The notes beneath the pieces were generated by a model. That model saw only the letters and a program-made list of their open reading frames with translations, did not search any database and had not been told where the DNA came from. A program made the position numbers and the translations under genes. Positions 10,944-19,379 of a stretch of DNA of 64,000 nt are shown piece by piece. The stretch covers positions 1-64,000 of the forward strand of contig NZ_JOFX01000010.1 in assembly GCF_000719345.1 (NCBI RefSeq), in the 5' to 3' direction. Source of the DNA: Streptomyces sp. NRRL F-2664. GTDB taxonomy: Bacteria; Actinomycetota; Actinomycetes; Streptomycetales; Streptomycetaceae. Position 1 is the stretch's first letter. Each line of letters starts with the position of its first letter.

Positions 10944-12347
10944 CTAGCGGCCGGTGCTGCCGCTCGCGAGGGCCCACTCGCGGTTCAGGGTGCCCAGCGG
11001 GATCCTGCGCTCGAAGAGCGGCGTGCCGAACAGGGACAGCTGGAGCTGGAGGTGTCCGCTCAGGTCGAACCCGCCGTACAGCGCCCAGGCCCCACTGGCG
11101 GAGGCCTTGCCGTCGGTGGACGCGCTCGCCTTCACGTCGGCCTCGCCGCGCAGGTAGGGGGCGAAGTCGCCGGTGACGCCCACGGCGCCGTAGAGGCCGA
11201 CGGACGCCTCGGCGCCGAGTGCGCCCTTGACCTGCCCGGCGGCGGTGACGGTCGCCCGGACCGGCGTGCTCTGCACGTTCGAGGAGCTGACCGGGGTCCA
11301 GCCCTTGCCGAGGGCGTAACTGCCGCCGACCTTGAAGTCGCCCTTGACGTCCTGCTGGACGTCGACGGTGACCTTGCCGTCCGCCTCCACCTGGATGTAG
11401 CAGGTCAGGCCGAGGTTGACGACGACCGGCACCGGGCCGACCTGGATGACGGGGGAGGTGTGCAGCTTGGCGAACGGGATCCGCTTGGGCGCTCCGGTAC
11501 TGGCGGCGGCGCGGCCCTGGAGCTTCCACTGCGAGGACCAGTCGCCGCTCATCCCGAGGAAGGCGCCGCGCGGCCCGGAGCCGCCGCGCCCGGTGCCGTC
11601 GTACTGGAACTCGACCTGCGGGGCGAGCTGGACGAAGCCGGAGACGGACGCGCCGGCGGAGGCGGGGGCGTCCGGGGCGGTGTCGACGGCGGCGTTCACA
11701 TCGAGGCGCAGGTTGCCGAGGGGCAGCTTCCCGCCCTCGGGGCCGAACTTCAGGCCGTCGCCCTTGGCCCAGGAGAAGGTGACGCCCTTCATCAGGGGCT
11801 CGACGACGACCGTCGAGGGGTCGACCGGCACCTTGCCGTCTGCCTTGTCGTCGTCGAGGACTGCGGCCAGGGTGGTCGACGCGGTCTTGACCTCGGTGCC
11901 GCGGTCGGTCGTGCCGACGACCTCGGTGACCTTGGCGAGCAGGCCGTTCGGGGCGCCGGGTGCCGGGGCGCTGGCGATGACGTCGCCGGCCGCGACGGGC
12001 TTGTCGGCCTCGGGCGACGCGCCCTTCGAGGGTGCTGCGGAGGGCCCCTTCGCAGGGGCCTTGGCTATGACGGCCCGCCCGCTGGCGGCGTCGTAGGAGG
12101 CCACCTTCAGCGCGGACTTCTCCGTCTTCCCCTGCGCGCCGCCGCGGGCGACGGCCGCGGGCGTGGGCCCGCCCTGGGGTGCGGCGGCCACGTCCAGCTG
12201 CTGGGACGTGCCGGCGGCGGACGGGGTGAGGGGGGCGGGGGCGGCCGGTTCGGCGGCGCCGGTGTGGGAGGTGGAGGCGCAGCCGGTGGCGGTGAGCGCG
12301 AGGGCGGTCAGACCGGGCAGGAGGAGGCTGCGGGCAAGCGTGCGCAC
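10944..12347 (-). CDS. Secreted lipoprotein of unknown function
   Basis: The start was placed at GTG 12347 because GAAGG (12360-12356) lies 8 nt upstream and the product then begins MRTLARSLLLPGLTALALTATGC, a normal lipoprotein signal with the lipobox Cys at residue 23. A TTG 15 nt further upstream lacks a binding site. The mature part begins with an Ala/Pro/Thr-rich linker, followed by a mainly beta region rich in alternating Gly/Val/Thr. I do not recognise a catalytic motif. It is likely tethered to the outer face of the membrane. It stands alone, between the hydrolase operon and the sigma-like membrane protein. Confidence 0.8.
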   Translation of the reverse strand: MRTLARSLLLPGLTALALTATGCASTSHTGAAEPAAPAPLTPSAAGTSQQLDVAAAPQGGPTPAAVARGGAQGKTEKSALKVASYDAASGRAVIAKAPAKGPSAAPSKGASPEADKPVAAGDVIASAPAPGAPNGLLAKVTEVVGTTDRGTEVKTASTTLAAVLDDDKADGKVPVDPSTVVVEPLMKGVTFSWAKGDGLKFGPEGGKLPLGNLRLDVNAAVDTAPDAPASAGASVSGFVQLAPQVEFQYDGTGRGGSGPRGAFLGMSGDWSSQWKLQGRAAASTGAPKRIPFAKLHTSPVIQVGPVPVVVNLGLTCYIQVEADGKVTVDVQQDVKGDFKVGGSYALGKGWTPVSSSNVQSTPVRATVTAAGQVKGALGAEASVGLYGAVGVTGDFAPYLRGEADVKASASTDGKASASGAWALYGGFDLSGHLQLQLSLFGTPLFERRIPLGTLNREWALASGSTGR

Positions 12348-12523
12348 GTGGTGGACCTTCAAAAGGGGCAGGGGTGTGGGGGATTACCGAGCGGTAACCG
12401 GAACCCGATCATGCCATGTGTGCGCAGTGACCGTCATGCCCGAATCCCGCCAACTCCCTTCGGCCGCCTGGTCGTTGAATCTTCACCCGACTCTGCGGCG
12501 GCCACCCTGCCCCACCCCTGCCG

Positions 12524-14464
12524 TCAGCGCAGCACGCCCGCCTTCGTCCCGTCCGTCAGCTTCCCGGACAGGTCGACCTGCGCACCCGCCGGCGCCTTGA
12601 CCGCCAGCCGGTTGCCGTTCGCCGAACCGCTCACGCCGCCGCCGGACACCGACAGCGACGCGAACTGCGCACTGCCCGCCGCCACCACGTACCACTGGCC
12701 CGCACGCGACTTCCACAGCACGCCCGCCAGCACCCGCGGCTCCCGGGGCCCGCACGCCGCCGCCCCTTCCGCGGTCGCCGCCTGAGCCGCCGTACCGGAG
12801 CCCGGCGCCAGGAACTGCGCCTGCACCCGGTCCGCCGCACCCTGCCAGGTCTCGGCCCGGGTGCAGAGCCAGGTCGCCGTCCCGTCGCCCTCCGGCAGCG
12901 GCTGCTTCGCGTACGTCCAGGCGTTCACCGTGCGCACCCCGTGCGAGCGGACCGACGGCAGCAGGCAGGCGATCCTCGACCAGTCGGCGAGTTCCGCGGC
13001 CTCCGTCACGTTCCGTTCGGCCCCCGGCGCTCCCGACGTGAGCCGGACCGGGGTCAGCTCGCCCAGGTCGGTGATCAGTCGGGTGGCTCCGTCCCCGGTC
13101 AGGGCCAGGGCGTTCCAGCTCGTGCAGTCACCCGTCGGAGCCGGTCCCGCCACCGGCGGGGTCACCCCCTCCGGGGTCCGCTTCAGCACCGTCGCCGGAT
13201 CACCGGGCCTGAGCAGGTCCCGCTGGGCAGCCCCGGTCACCCAGGGCGCGGTCAGGTAGCGGACGTTGCCGTCGACCCGGCTCACGACCAACGCGGTCGC
13301 GGTGTCCGCCGAGGCGCCGTCGGTCCGGGCGAAGTCCAGGGCCGCGCCCGTGGACCCGGAGCGCGGTTCGGCGTACCGGACCACGCGCAGCCCGTCGTAC
13401 AGCAGGACCACCACGGCCTGGTCGACGGCGCCCGCGAAGAGCAGCTGCGCCGGCCCCATCGGCGGTCCCGTCGGGGTGCCGGGGGTGGCCGAGACGACCA
13501 CCGACGCACTGGGCCGCGCCCAGACGGCCAGCGCCCGGCGCAGCAGCGCGGCGTCGTCCGTGCGGTCGCCGCGGGCCGGCCAGGTGGAGAAGTCCGTACG
13601 GGAGGACGTGTGCCACAGCGAGGGCGCGGCCCGCACCAGATTCGCCGGATCCAGGGCCAGTTCGGCCGCGGCGTTGCGCGCGTACGGCGGGGCGGCCGCC
13701 CCGTCCGCGCCCCAGCCGCCGCCGGGCAGCGCGAGCAGCGCCCCGCACACGGCGAGGGCGGCCCCGGCGGCGAGCGCCGCCCGCGTCAGACGGCGGCGCC
13801 GCAGCAGGTCGGTGGGCCGGGCCTGGAGCACGCACGGATCGAACTCGGGGGAGGCGAACAGGGCGTCGTTCGCCGGATCCCCGGACTCGGCGACCGCGGC
13901 GGCCGGGTCCGGGACGCCGGCCTCGTCGAGCACCCGGAGCACCTCCGGCTCGGGCAGCCGCTCCAGCGCCCGCAGGACGCAGGCGGCCCGTCCGGGGCCG
14001 TCGAGGGTGGCCAGCCACTGGTCGAGGGCGAGCTCCTCGGCCCCGCCCGCACGGGGGAACAGTCGCAGGCCCCACACCTGCGGCAGCGCCGGCGGGAGCT
14101 GCGCGCGCCGGGGCAGTGCCCGGAACGTCAGCGGGAGCCCCGCCTCCAGGGCCGCGCGGAGCACCCGCAGCCGGACGTAGCCGTACCCGGAGTCCTCCGG
14201 GCCGCCCCGCTGCCCGGGAACCCCGCCCTGCACCGCGGCGACGCCGGCGGCCGCGTTCCGGCGCCCGCGCGGAAGTGCCCGCTGGACCAGCGAGTGCGCG
14301 GTGAGGACCCGCCGGTTGCGGCCCAGGGTGGGAGGCAGCACCAGATAGGCCAGTCGCACCAGCCGCGGGTAGTGCTCGACGATGGCGGCCTCGGCCTGCT
14401 CGACGTCCGGCGGCACGGGAGCCACGGGGGGCAGGGGGCGGGTGGCGGTATCCGGCGCAGTCAC
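12524..14464 (-). CDS. Sigma-factor-like membrane protein of unknown function
   Basis: The 646-aa protein has three parts. Residues ~20-200 look like a degenerate sigma-70 protein: EAAIVEHYPRLVRLAYLVL resembles region 2, and DGPGRAACVLRALERLPEPEVLRVLDEAGV resembles the dimerised helices of region 4. A single hydrophobic segment lies at about 225-247 after an RRRRL stop-transfer cluster. The remaining ~400 residues would be outside the cell and carry five or more cysteines plus a final repeat of beta-type segments. No HTH specific enough to call DNA binding was seen. It may be a signalling protein that kept a sigma-like cytoplasmic domain. The family has no known role that I can state. Confidence 0.75.
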   Translation of the reverse strand: MTAPDTATRPLPPVAPVPPDVEQAEAAIVEHYPRLVRLAYLVLPPTLGRNRRVLTAHSLVQRALPRGRRNAAAGVAAVQGGVPGQRGGPEDSGYGYVRLRVLRAALEAGLPLTFRALPRRAQLPPALPQVWGLRLFPRAGGAEELALDQWLATLDGPGRAACVLRALERLPEPEVLRVLDEAGVPDPAAAVAESGDPANDALFASPEFDPCVLQARPTDLLRRRRLTRAALAAGAALAVCGALLALPGGGWGADGAAAPPYARNAAAELALDPANLVRAAPSLWHTSSRTDFSTWPARGDRTDDAALLRRALAVWARPSASVVVSATPGTPTGPPMGPAQLLFAGAVDQAVVVLLYDGLRVVRYAEPRSGSTGAALDFARTDGASADTATALVVSRVDGNVRYLTAPWVTGAAQRDLLRPGDPATVLKRTPEGVTPPVAGPAPTGDCTSWNALALTGDGATRLITDLGELTPVRLTSGAPGAERNVTEAAELADWSRIACLLPSVRSHGVRTVNAWTYAKQPLPEGDGTATWLCTRAETWQGAADRVQAQFLAPGSGTAAQAATAEGAAACGPREPRVLAGVLWKSRAGQWYVVAAGSAQFASLSVSGGGVSGSANGNRLAVKAPAGAQVDLSGKLTDGTKAGVLR

Positions 14465-14521
14465 GGTCAGCAGAACGAGCGAATCGTCGGATGGTCACCC
14501 GTCCGCTCGCCCGCGTCGTGG

Positions 14522-15319
14522 TCAGGACACCAGGCGGGACCGGAGCGCCTCGACGGTCTCGTCCGGGACGCCGAGTCCCTCGCGCACGTACTTCTCCATG
14601 GAGCCGTAGCGCGTCTCGACCTCGTCGAGGGCGGCCTCCAGGTAGGAGGGGAAGACCCCGATCAGCGCGAGTGCGATGTCCGGGTTGCCGCCGGCCGCCG
14701 TGAAGCCCTCGACCATCGGGGCGAAGGCATGCTTGACCGCCGGGTTCACGGAGAGGTATTCGGCCATCAGGGTGTCGTCGTCCGCACCGAGCAGCGCCAG
14801 GACGACGGTGGCGCCCCAGCCGGTGCGGTCCTTGCCGGCGGTGCAGTGGAAGAGGAGCGGGCCCGCCTGCGGGTCGGCGGCCTCGGTGAGCAGCACGCGG
14901 TAGGCGGCCTGGGCGGAGCCGGAGTGCACGAAGGACCGGTAGGTGTCGGCGAAGAGTGCCTGCGCCTTGCCGCCGCCCAGGTGCTCCTCGGCCACCACCG
15001 GGTCGGAGAGCAGGTCCTTGAGCTGCGCGGCCGCCGGCTTCCTGCCCGCCTCCCGCAACTTGTCGGCGAGTACGTCCGCAACCAGCAGCCGGGCCCCGGT
15101 CGGTATGCGGTCGGGGTGGTCGGCGCGCTCCGCCGCGGTGCGGAAGTCGATGACGGTGCGCACGCCCAGCGCCGCCACCACCGGGTCGGCGTCGAGGTCG
15201 AGCCGGTCGAGCTGGCCGGAGCGCAGGAGCAGGCCGGGGCGGACGGTGCGGCCGCCGGGGAGCGCAGTGCCGCCGAGGTCGCGGAGGTTGGCGACGGTGG
15301 TGGAGGGGGTGGCGGTCAT
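14522..15319 (-). CDS. Tyrosine-protein phosphatase (dual-specificity-like, Cys-based)
   Basis: This 265-aa protein carries the P-loop HCTAGKDRTG, the C-x5-R signature of Cys-dependent phosphatases of the bacterial PTP/MptpB type, and the upstream general features NLRDLGG and GVRTVIDFRTAAERAD. It should remove phosphate from Tyr or phosphoinositide substrates. ATG 15319 was chosen because GGAG sits 8 nt upstream; an open frame continues to 15397, but that part is Pro/His-rich leader containing a direct repeat and is unlikely to be coded. It is monocistronic by spacing. Confidence 0.9.
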   Translation of the reverse strand: MTATPSTTVANLRDLGGTALPGGRTVRPGLLLRSGQLDRLDLDADPVVAALGVRTVIDFRTAAERADHPDRIPTGARLLVADVLADKLREAGRKPAAAQLKDLLSDPVVAEEHLGGGKAQALFADTYRSFVHSGSAQAAYRVLLTEAADPQAGPLLFHCTAGKDRTGWGATVVLALLGADDDTLMAEYLSVNPAVKHAFAPMVEGFTAAGGNPDIALALIGVFPSYLEAALDEVETRYGSMEKYVREGLGVPDETVEALRSRLVS

Positions 15320-15354
15320 CGTGGCTGCTCCAGCGGTGTTCGAGTTGCTCGTGT

Positions 15355-15424
15355 CATGCGGTGGTGCGGTGGGGCGGTGCTGCGTTCGTAGGTGCATGCG
15401 GTGATGCGGTCGGGCGGTCCTGCG
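15355..15424. repeat. 30-bp imperfect tandem direct repeat, 40-bp period
   Basis: The 30-mers starting CATGCGGTG at 15355 and 15395 differ at only 3 of 30 positions, and a shorter third echo (CTGCGGTGGGGCG) follows at about 15429. The repeats lie in the 126-bp gap between the phosphatase gene and the rhomboid-like gene, both on the minus strand, where the phosphatase promoter should be. Within each unit TGCGGTG-like heptamers recur, suggesting either replication slippage or an array of regulator half-sites. Confidence 0.75.
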
Positions 15425-15445
15425 AGGGCACTGCGGTGGGGCGAT

Positions 15446-16033
15446 TCAGGCCATTTTCTGCCGCTTTGCAAAGGAAAGACAATCGACGGCCAGGGAGACC
15501 CCTATGCCGATGCCGAGCGCCGCGAGGTGCCCCGCGTCCGTGAAGGTCCGGCTCCGCTTGAGGACCGGCGCGGCGGCGAGCGCCAGCAGGCCGGCCCGGG
15601 CCGCTGTCCGGACGGCCCCGCGGGGCAGGGCCGAGGTGAGCGTGCCGAGGACGGCGTTGAACCCGTAGCTCGTGCCCACGTCCAGGGCGCTCCGGGTCGC
15701 GCAGTCGGTCGTCCTGCGCAGGGCGCCGTACACCAGGAGGGTCGCCGAAGCGTGCCCGAACAGGAACACCGCGGCCGTCCACCAGGCCCCGTACGCGTAC
15801 TCGGCGTAGCCGAGCACCGCGACCAGCAGCAGCGCGTACGGCAGGGGCATCGGCTCCTCGACCACGAGGGCGCTGCTGAGCAGCGTCTCCCAGCGGCCGG
15901 CGGCGAGGTTGTCGACGTTCGTCGAGCAGTCCCGCAGCAGCCGCTCCCGGGCGGCCGGCCCGGTGCGCTCCAGCGCGTACGCCCCGAGCTGGACCCCGCC
16001 GGCGTACACCGCGCCCCATGGAATCGGATTCAC
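15446..16033 (-). CDS. Rhomboid-like integral membrane protein
   Basis: The 195-aa protein starts GTG at 16033 (NPIPWGAVY) and resembles the actinobacterial rhomboid-like family (PF20401 type). The pattern RDCSTNVDNLAAGRWETLLSSALVV is the usual first loop, followed by PLPYALLLVAVLGYAEYAYG, FGHASATLLVYGAL and DVGTSYGFNAVLG, where GTSYG stands in the place of the rhomboid GxSG motif. About five or six membrane segments can be drawn. Whether it is an active protease is unclear, as the usual catalytic His is not evident. No strong ribosome binding site precedes the GTG. It is divergent from the His-rich membrane protein at 16097. Confidence 0.75.
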   Translation of the reverse strand: MNPIPWGAVYAGGVQLGAYALERTGPAARERLLRDCSTNVDNLAAGRWETLLSSALVVEEPMPLPYALLLVAVLGYAEYAYGAWWTAAVFLFGHASATLLVYGALRRTTDCATRSALDVGTSYGFNAVLGTLTSALPRGAVRTAARAGLLALAAAPVLKRSRTFTDAGHLAALGIGIGVSLAVDCLSFAKRQKMA

Positions 16034-16096
16034 ATGCTCATGATCGGATAAGCCTCTGGCGGAAGCCAAGGGGCCTCGTGCGACCATGTCCCGGCC

Positions 16097-16840
16097 ATGT
16101 TCGAATCCTTCGCGCCACTGCGCGCCACCCGGGCCGCGATGTTCGCGGCGATGTGCGTCGCCCTCGGCGCCGTGGGGCATTCGTCCATGTCCGGTACCGA
16201 CATCCCCTTCTTCGGCCTTCTGGGTGCTTTCGCGGTGACCTTCGGCCTCGCCTGGCTGCTCGCCGGCCGGCGGCGGGGGCCCGTCGGGATCGCCGCGGCG
16301 GTACTCGCCGTACAGGGAACCCTGCACCTGGTCTTCTCCGGCAGCCAGGCGGCGCGCAGCGCCACCGGGCCCGCACCGGTGCAGGCGCACCACCACCACA
16401 TGTCCGCGGCCGAGGCGGGCCGCACCGCCGGCGAGGCATCCGCCGCGGCCGACGCGGCCGGGACCGCCGACCTGGCGGGGGCGGCCGACCTGGCCGCGAC
16501 GGCCACCCACGGCGGCGCCGGGATGATCGCCGCGCACGTCCTCGCCGGACTGCTGTGCGCCGCCTGGCTCGCCCGGGGCGAGGCAGCCGTCTTCCGCCTG
16601 GCCCGTGCGCTGGGCGCCGCCGCCGTGCACGCCGCCCGGCCGCTCGCCCGCGCTCTCCGCCTGGTGGCGGCCCGGCCGACGGCCGCATCCGAACCGCCCG
16701 CCTTCCCCGCCCCGTACCCGGACCGGCGCCCGCGCCGGCTGCGCGGAGCGGTGCACGCCCACGCCGTGGTGCGCCGCGGGCCGCCCCGGAGCGGCCGCAC
16801 CCTCCGCTTCACGGCCCCCGGCCGTCCTGCCCGCGCCTGA
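16097..16840 (+). CDS. His-rich small integral membrane protein
   Basis: The 247-aa protein has two N-terminal membrane segments (MFAAMCVALGAVGHSS; GLLGAFAVTFGLAWLLAG), a third at VGIAAAVLAVQGTLHLVF, then a histidine cluster (QAHHHHMSAAEAG) in an Ala-rich loop, a fourth segment (GGAGMIAAHVLAGLLCAAWLA) and a basic Arg-rich tail. Loops of this kind are common in Streptomyces copper-handling loci, next to PepSY and YcnI-like proteins; here the next gene encodes a PepSY protein with its own His/Met loop. Metal binding is an inference. The ATG follows GACCATGTCCCGGCC with only a weak binding site. Confidence 0.75.
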   Translation: MFESFAPLRATRAAMFAAMCVALGAVGHSSMSGTDIPFFGLLGAFAVTFGLAWLLAGRRRGPVGIAAAVLAVQGTLHLVFSGSQAARSATGPAPVQAHHHHMSAAEAGRTAGEASAAADAAGTADLAGAADLAATATHGGAGMIAAHVLAGLLCAAWLARGEAAVFRLARALGAAAVHAARPLARALRLVAARPTAASEPPAFPAPYPDRRPRRLRGAVHAHAVVRRGPPRSGRTLRFTAPGRPARA

Positions 16841-16931
16841 TCCGGCGCACCTCCACGGCGCACCGTCCGTGCGGGGGAGGCGAGGCCCGGGGCCGCAGTC
16901 CCCATGCCCTTCGCCAACCCCGAGGACCACC

Positions 16932-18377
16932 ATGTCCCTTGACGAGGTCCAGGACGTCCGCACCCCGGACTCCGACCCGCCCGCCCCCGCCCCGACCCGC
17001 GCCGGCACCTGGGCGGCACTCCGCCCGCTGCTGCTGCGCATGCACTTCTACGCGGGCCTGCTCATCGCCCCGCTGCTGTTCCTCGCCGCCGCCACCGGGC
17101 TGCTCTACGCCGCCTCCTGGCAGGCGGAGAAGATCCTCTACGCCGATGAGCTGACCGTCGCCCGCGTCGGCGACGGCGCCCTCCCGCTCAGCGCCCAGGT
17201 CGAGGCGGCCAAGGGCGCCGCACCGCAGGGCGAGGTCGTGTCCGTGTGGCCCGGCCCCGACGCCGAGGCGACCACCCGGGTGGTCATGGAGAGCTCGGGC
17301 CTCGCGGAGGGCGAGACCCTCACCGTGTTCGTCGACCCGTACACCGCCGAGGTGCGCGGGCAGTTGACCACCGTCGGTGACGCGCTGCCGCTGCGGGCGT
17401 GGCTGAGCACGTTCCACTCCAACCTCCAGTTGGGGGAGTTCGGCCGCAACTACAGCGAGATGGCCGCCAGCTGGATGTGGGTGGTCGCGCTCGGCGGCCT
17501 CGCCCTGTGGGCGGGCCGCCGCCGCAGGCGCAGGGCGCAGCTCGTCCTGCCGGAGCGCGGTGCCACCGGGCGGCGCCGGACCCTGTCCTGGCACGGGGTC
17601 GTCGGCCTCTGGTCCGTCGTCGGACTCGTGGTGCTCTCCGCCACCGGCCTGACCTGGTCGAAGTACGCCGGTGAGAACATAGGCCGGCTCCAGGACAGCC
17701 TCGGCGGTGCCACCCCCGCCGTCTCCGCGAAGCTGAACCCGGGTGCGGAGGCCGGCGGCGCCGACGAGCACGCGGGCCACCACATGCCCGAGGGCACCGA
17801 GATGCCGCCGCCCGCGCCCACCGCCGACGTCGGCCTCGACCGGGCCGTGGCCGCGGCCCGCGACGCCGGCGTCAGCGAGGCGATCCGCGTGACCCTGCCC
17901 GCCGAGGGCAAGGGGTACGTGATCAAGGAGCAGGACAAGCAGGTCCCGGTGCACTTCGACGCGGTCGCCGTCGATCCCGCCGACGCACGGATCGTGGACG
18001 AACTGCGCTTCGCCGACTACCCGCTCCTCGCCAAGGCGACCCGTTTCGGCATCGACCTCCACATGGGCCAGACCTTCGGGCTCGCCAACCAGATCGTGCT
18101 GGCCGCGCTGGCGGTCGCCCTGATGCTCCTCATCTTCTGGGGCTACCGCATGTGGTGGCTGCGCCGCCCGACGAAGGACCGCGCGCTGTCGGTGGGCCGC
18201 GCGCAGCCGCGCGGCGCCTGGCGGAAGCTGCCGGTGGCGGTGCTGCTGCCGCTGGCGGCGGCCACCGCGCTGGTGGGCTGGTTCATCCCGCTGCTCGGGA
18301 TCAGCCTGGTCGCCTTCCTGGCGGTGGACCTGCTGCTGGGCCTGATGGCGCGCCGCCGGGCGGCGGCGGCCCAGTAG
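16932..18377 (+). CDS. PepSY-associated TM protein (periplasmic peptidase inhibitor/iron-reductase-like)
   Basis: This 481-aa protein has the PepSY_TM layout: LRMHFYAGLLIAPLLFLAAATGLLYA (first segment with its conserved His), an external domain with EVVSVWPGPDAEATTRVV and VFVDPYTAEVRG, LSTFHSNLQLGEFGRNYSEMAASWMWV (conserved H and W), LSWHGVVGLWSVVGLVVLSATGLTW, a second PepSY-like domain and two C-terminal segments. A histidine/methionine stretch (DEHAGHHMPEGTEM) lies near residue 280. Members are linked with metal or haem handling. The ATG follows GAGG by 6 nt and is 91 nt behind the His-rich membrane gene, so the two are probably one transcript. It ends at a strong hairpin. Confidence 0.85.
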   Translation: MSLDEVQDVRTPDSDPPAPAPTRAGTWAALRPLLLRMHFYAGLLIAPLLFLAAATGLLYAASWQAEKILYADELTVARVGDGALPLSAQVEAAKGAAPQGEVVSVWPGPDAEATTRVVMESSGLAEGETLTVFVDPYTAEVRGQLTTVGDALPLRAWLSTFHSNLQLGEFGRNYSEMAASWMWVVALGGLALWAGRRRRRRAQLVLPERGATGRRRTLSWHGVVGLWSVVGLVVLSATGLTWSKYAGENIGRLQDSLGGATPAVSAKLNPGAEAGGADEHAGHHMPEGTEMPPPAPTADVGLDRAVAAARDAGVSEAIRVTLPAEGKGYVIKEQDKQVPVHFDAVAVDPADARIVDELRFADYPLLAKATRFGIDLHMGQTFGLANQIVLAALAVALMLLIFWGYRMWWLRRPTKDRALSVGRAQPRGAWRKLPVAVLLPLAAATALVGWFIPLLGISLVAFLAVDLLLGLMARRRAAAAQ

Positions 18378-18397
18378 CACGGGCCGGGTGACACACG

Positions 18398-18434
18398 GTG
18401 GGCCCGTACTCCCCCCGGGGGAGTGCGGGCCCAC
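18398..18434. terminator. Bidirectional terminator hairpin
   Basis: An 18-bp inverted repeat (GTGGGCCCGTACTCCCCC with GGGGGAGTGCGGGCCCAC) is centred on 18416 with one G.T pair. It sits 20 nt after the PepSY stop and 18 nt after the stop of the minus-strand regulator, so it can serve both convergent genes. No U-tract is present, as is usual in Streptomyces. Confidence 0.85.
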
Positions 18435-18452
18435 TGCCGTGCTTCGGGCCGG

Positions 18453-19040
18453 TCAGGGGGCGTACTTGTAGCCCACCCGGCGCACCGTCTGGATCACACC
18501 GCGGTGGGACCCGCCGAGCTTGCGCCGCAGCCGGGCGATGTGGACGTCCACGGTCCGGCCGTCGCCGACGTGGCCGTAGCCCCAGACGGTAGTGACCAGC
18601 TGGTCCCGGCTGTGCACGCGGTGCGGGTGCTGCACGAGGTGGGCCAGCAGCTCGAACTCCAGGTAGGTGAGGTCCAGTTCGCGGCCGTCGACCGCGGCCG
18701 TGCGCTGCGCGGGGTCGATCCGGATCAGGTCGTCGCCCCGGCCGGGAGCCTCGGCCGGGGCGGGGGGCTGCACCGGGGAGGCGACGGCCTGCGGTGCGAA
18801 GGCGATCGGGGGCTGCTGGTCCGCCGGTACGAGGACCAGGTAGCCGACCATGGGCGGCCGGCCCGGCAGCGCCGGAAGGGTGTGCTGCGGCGCGGGCAGC
18901 CAGGTGGCACCCGGCGGGAGGAGGTCCACGACCCGGGCCGCCTCGTCCTGGTCCACGGCGCGCAGCCGATGCCGGGGACTGGGCGGATGGGCCGGGGAGG
19001 CGGCGCTCGCGGCGGAGGTCAGGGAGCGGGTGTTCGCCAT
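18453..19040 (-). CDS. Winged-helix transcriptional regulator (OmpR/PhoB-type C-terminal domain)
   Basis: At 195 aa it has only one recognised domain: residues ~105-195 contain a trans_reg_C winged helix (RELDLTYLEFELLAHLVQHPHRVHSRDQLVTTVWGYGHVGDGRTVDVHIARLRRKLG, with the terminal RRVGYKY). The N-terminal ~95 residues do not have the receiver Asp/Lys pattern and contain LVLVPADQQPP and Pro-rich linker, so phosphorylation control is unlikely. It is thus an orphan, receiver-less regulator, perhaps controlled by ligand or expression level. ATG 19040 lacks a strong ribosome binding site. The sORF and DUF6891-like genes lie upstream on the same strand. Confidence 0.85.
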   Translation of the reverse strand: MANTRSLTSAASAASPAHPPSPRHRLRAVDQDEAARVVDLLPPGATWLPAPQHTLPALPGRPPMVGYLVLVPADQQPPIAFAPQAVASPVQPPAPAEAPGRGDDLIRIDPAQRTAAVDGRELDLTYLEFELLAHLVQHPHRVHSRDQLVTTVWGYGHVGDGRTVDVHIARLRRKLGGSHRGVIQTVRRVGYKYAP

Positions 19041-19154
19041 GAGTGGTCAGCTCTTTCACGCGGAGGGGACGGCAGGAGACGTGCGTGCGTCATCGATGTC
19101 GTACCGCGCAGACCGAAGGCCTCGGGGAAAACCGGAGGAGAGGTCCCGGAGGCT

Positions 19155-19274
19155 TTAGAGGGCCGGCGCGTTCTTCGCGCGGCGACACTCACGATCGAAG
19201 TCGTGGTCCTGACGGGACGGCCAGAACGGCTCCAGGTCGCTGCGACCTGACGAGGTGTGCGAGTGGCTGGCCAT
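19155..19274 (-). CDS. Putative 39-aa small protein
   Basis: In the 339-bp gap between the winged-helix gene and the DUF6891-like gene there is a 40-codon frame starting ATG 19274 and ending TAA. Its product has distinct non-repetitive features (RSDLEPFWPSRQDHDFDR, then ECRRAKNAPAL), balanced charge, one Trp pair region and one Cys. Codon third positions are mainly G/C, as in real genes here, but two codons before the stop are normal too. The ribosome binding site is weak (GGGG just before the ATG); an in-frame TTG lies 12 nt upstream. A hairpin (GCCTC...GAGGC) follows the stop at about 19112-19152. I do not recognise the family. The rest of the gap shows no other gene. Confidence 0.5.
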   Translation of the reverse strand: MASHSHTSSGRSDLEPFWPSRQDHDFDRECRRAKNAPAL

Positions 19275-19379
19275 GGCCCCATTCAAGCAGAAGGCCCGCC
19301 CTCGGAGCAGGCTGTGTCCCGCATGCTGGATCGATGTCTCACCATCCGGTCCGAACGGCCGGCATAACGGGACAATCCG

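Noticed and set aside
10038..12785. A 915-codon plus-strand frame across the hydrolase and lipoprotein genes
   Set aside because: Shadow frame: the minus strand carries signal peptide, lipobox and family motifs, the plus strand none.
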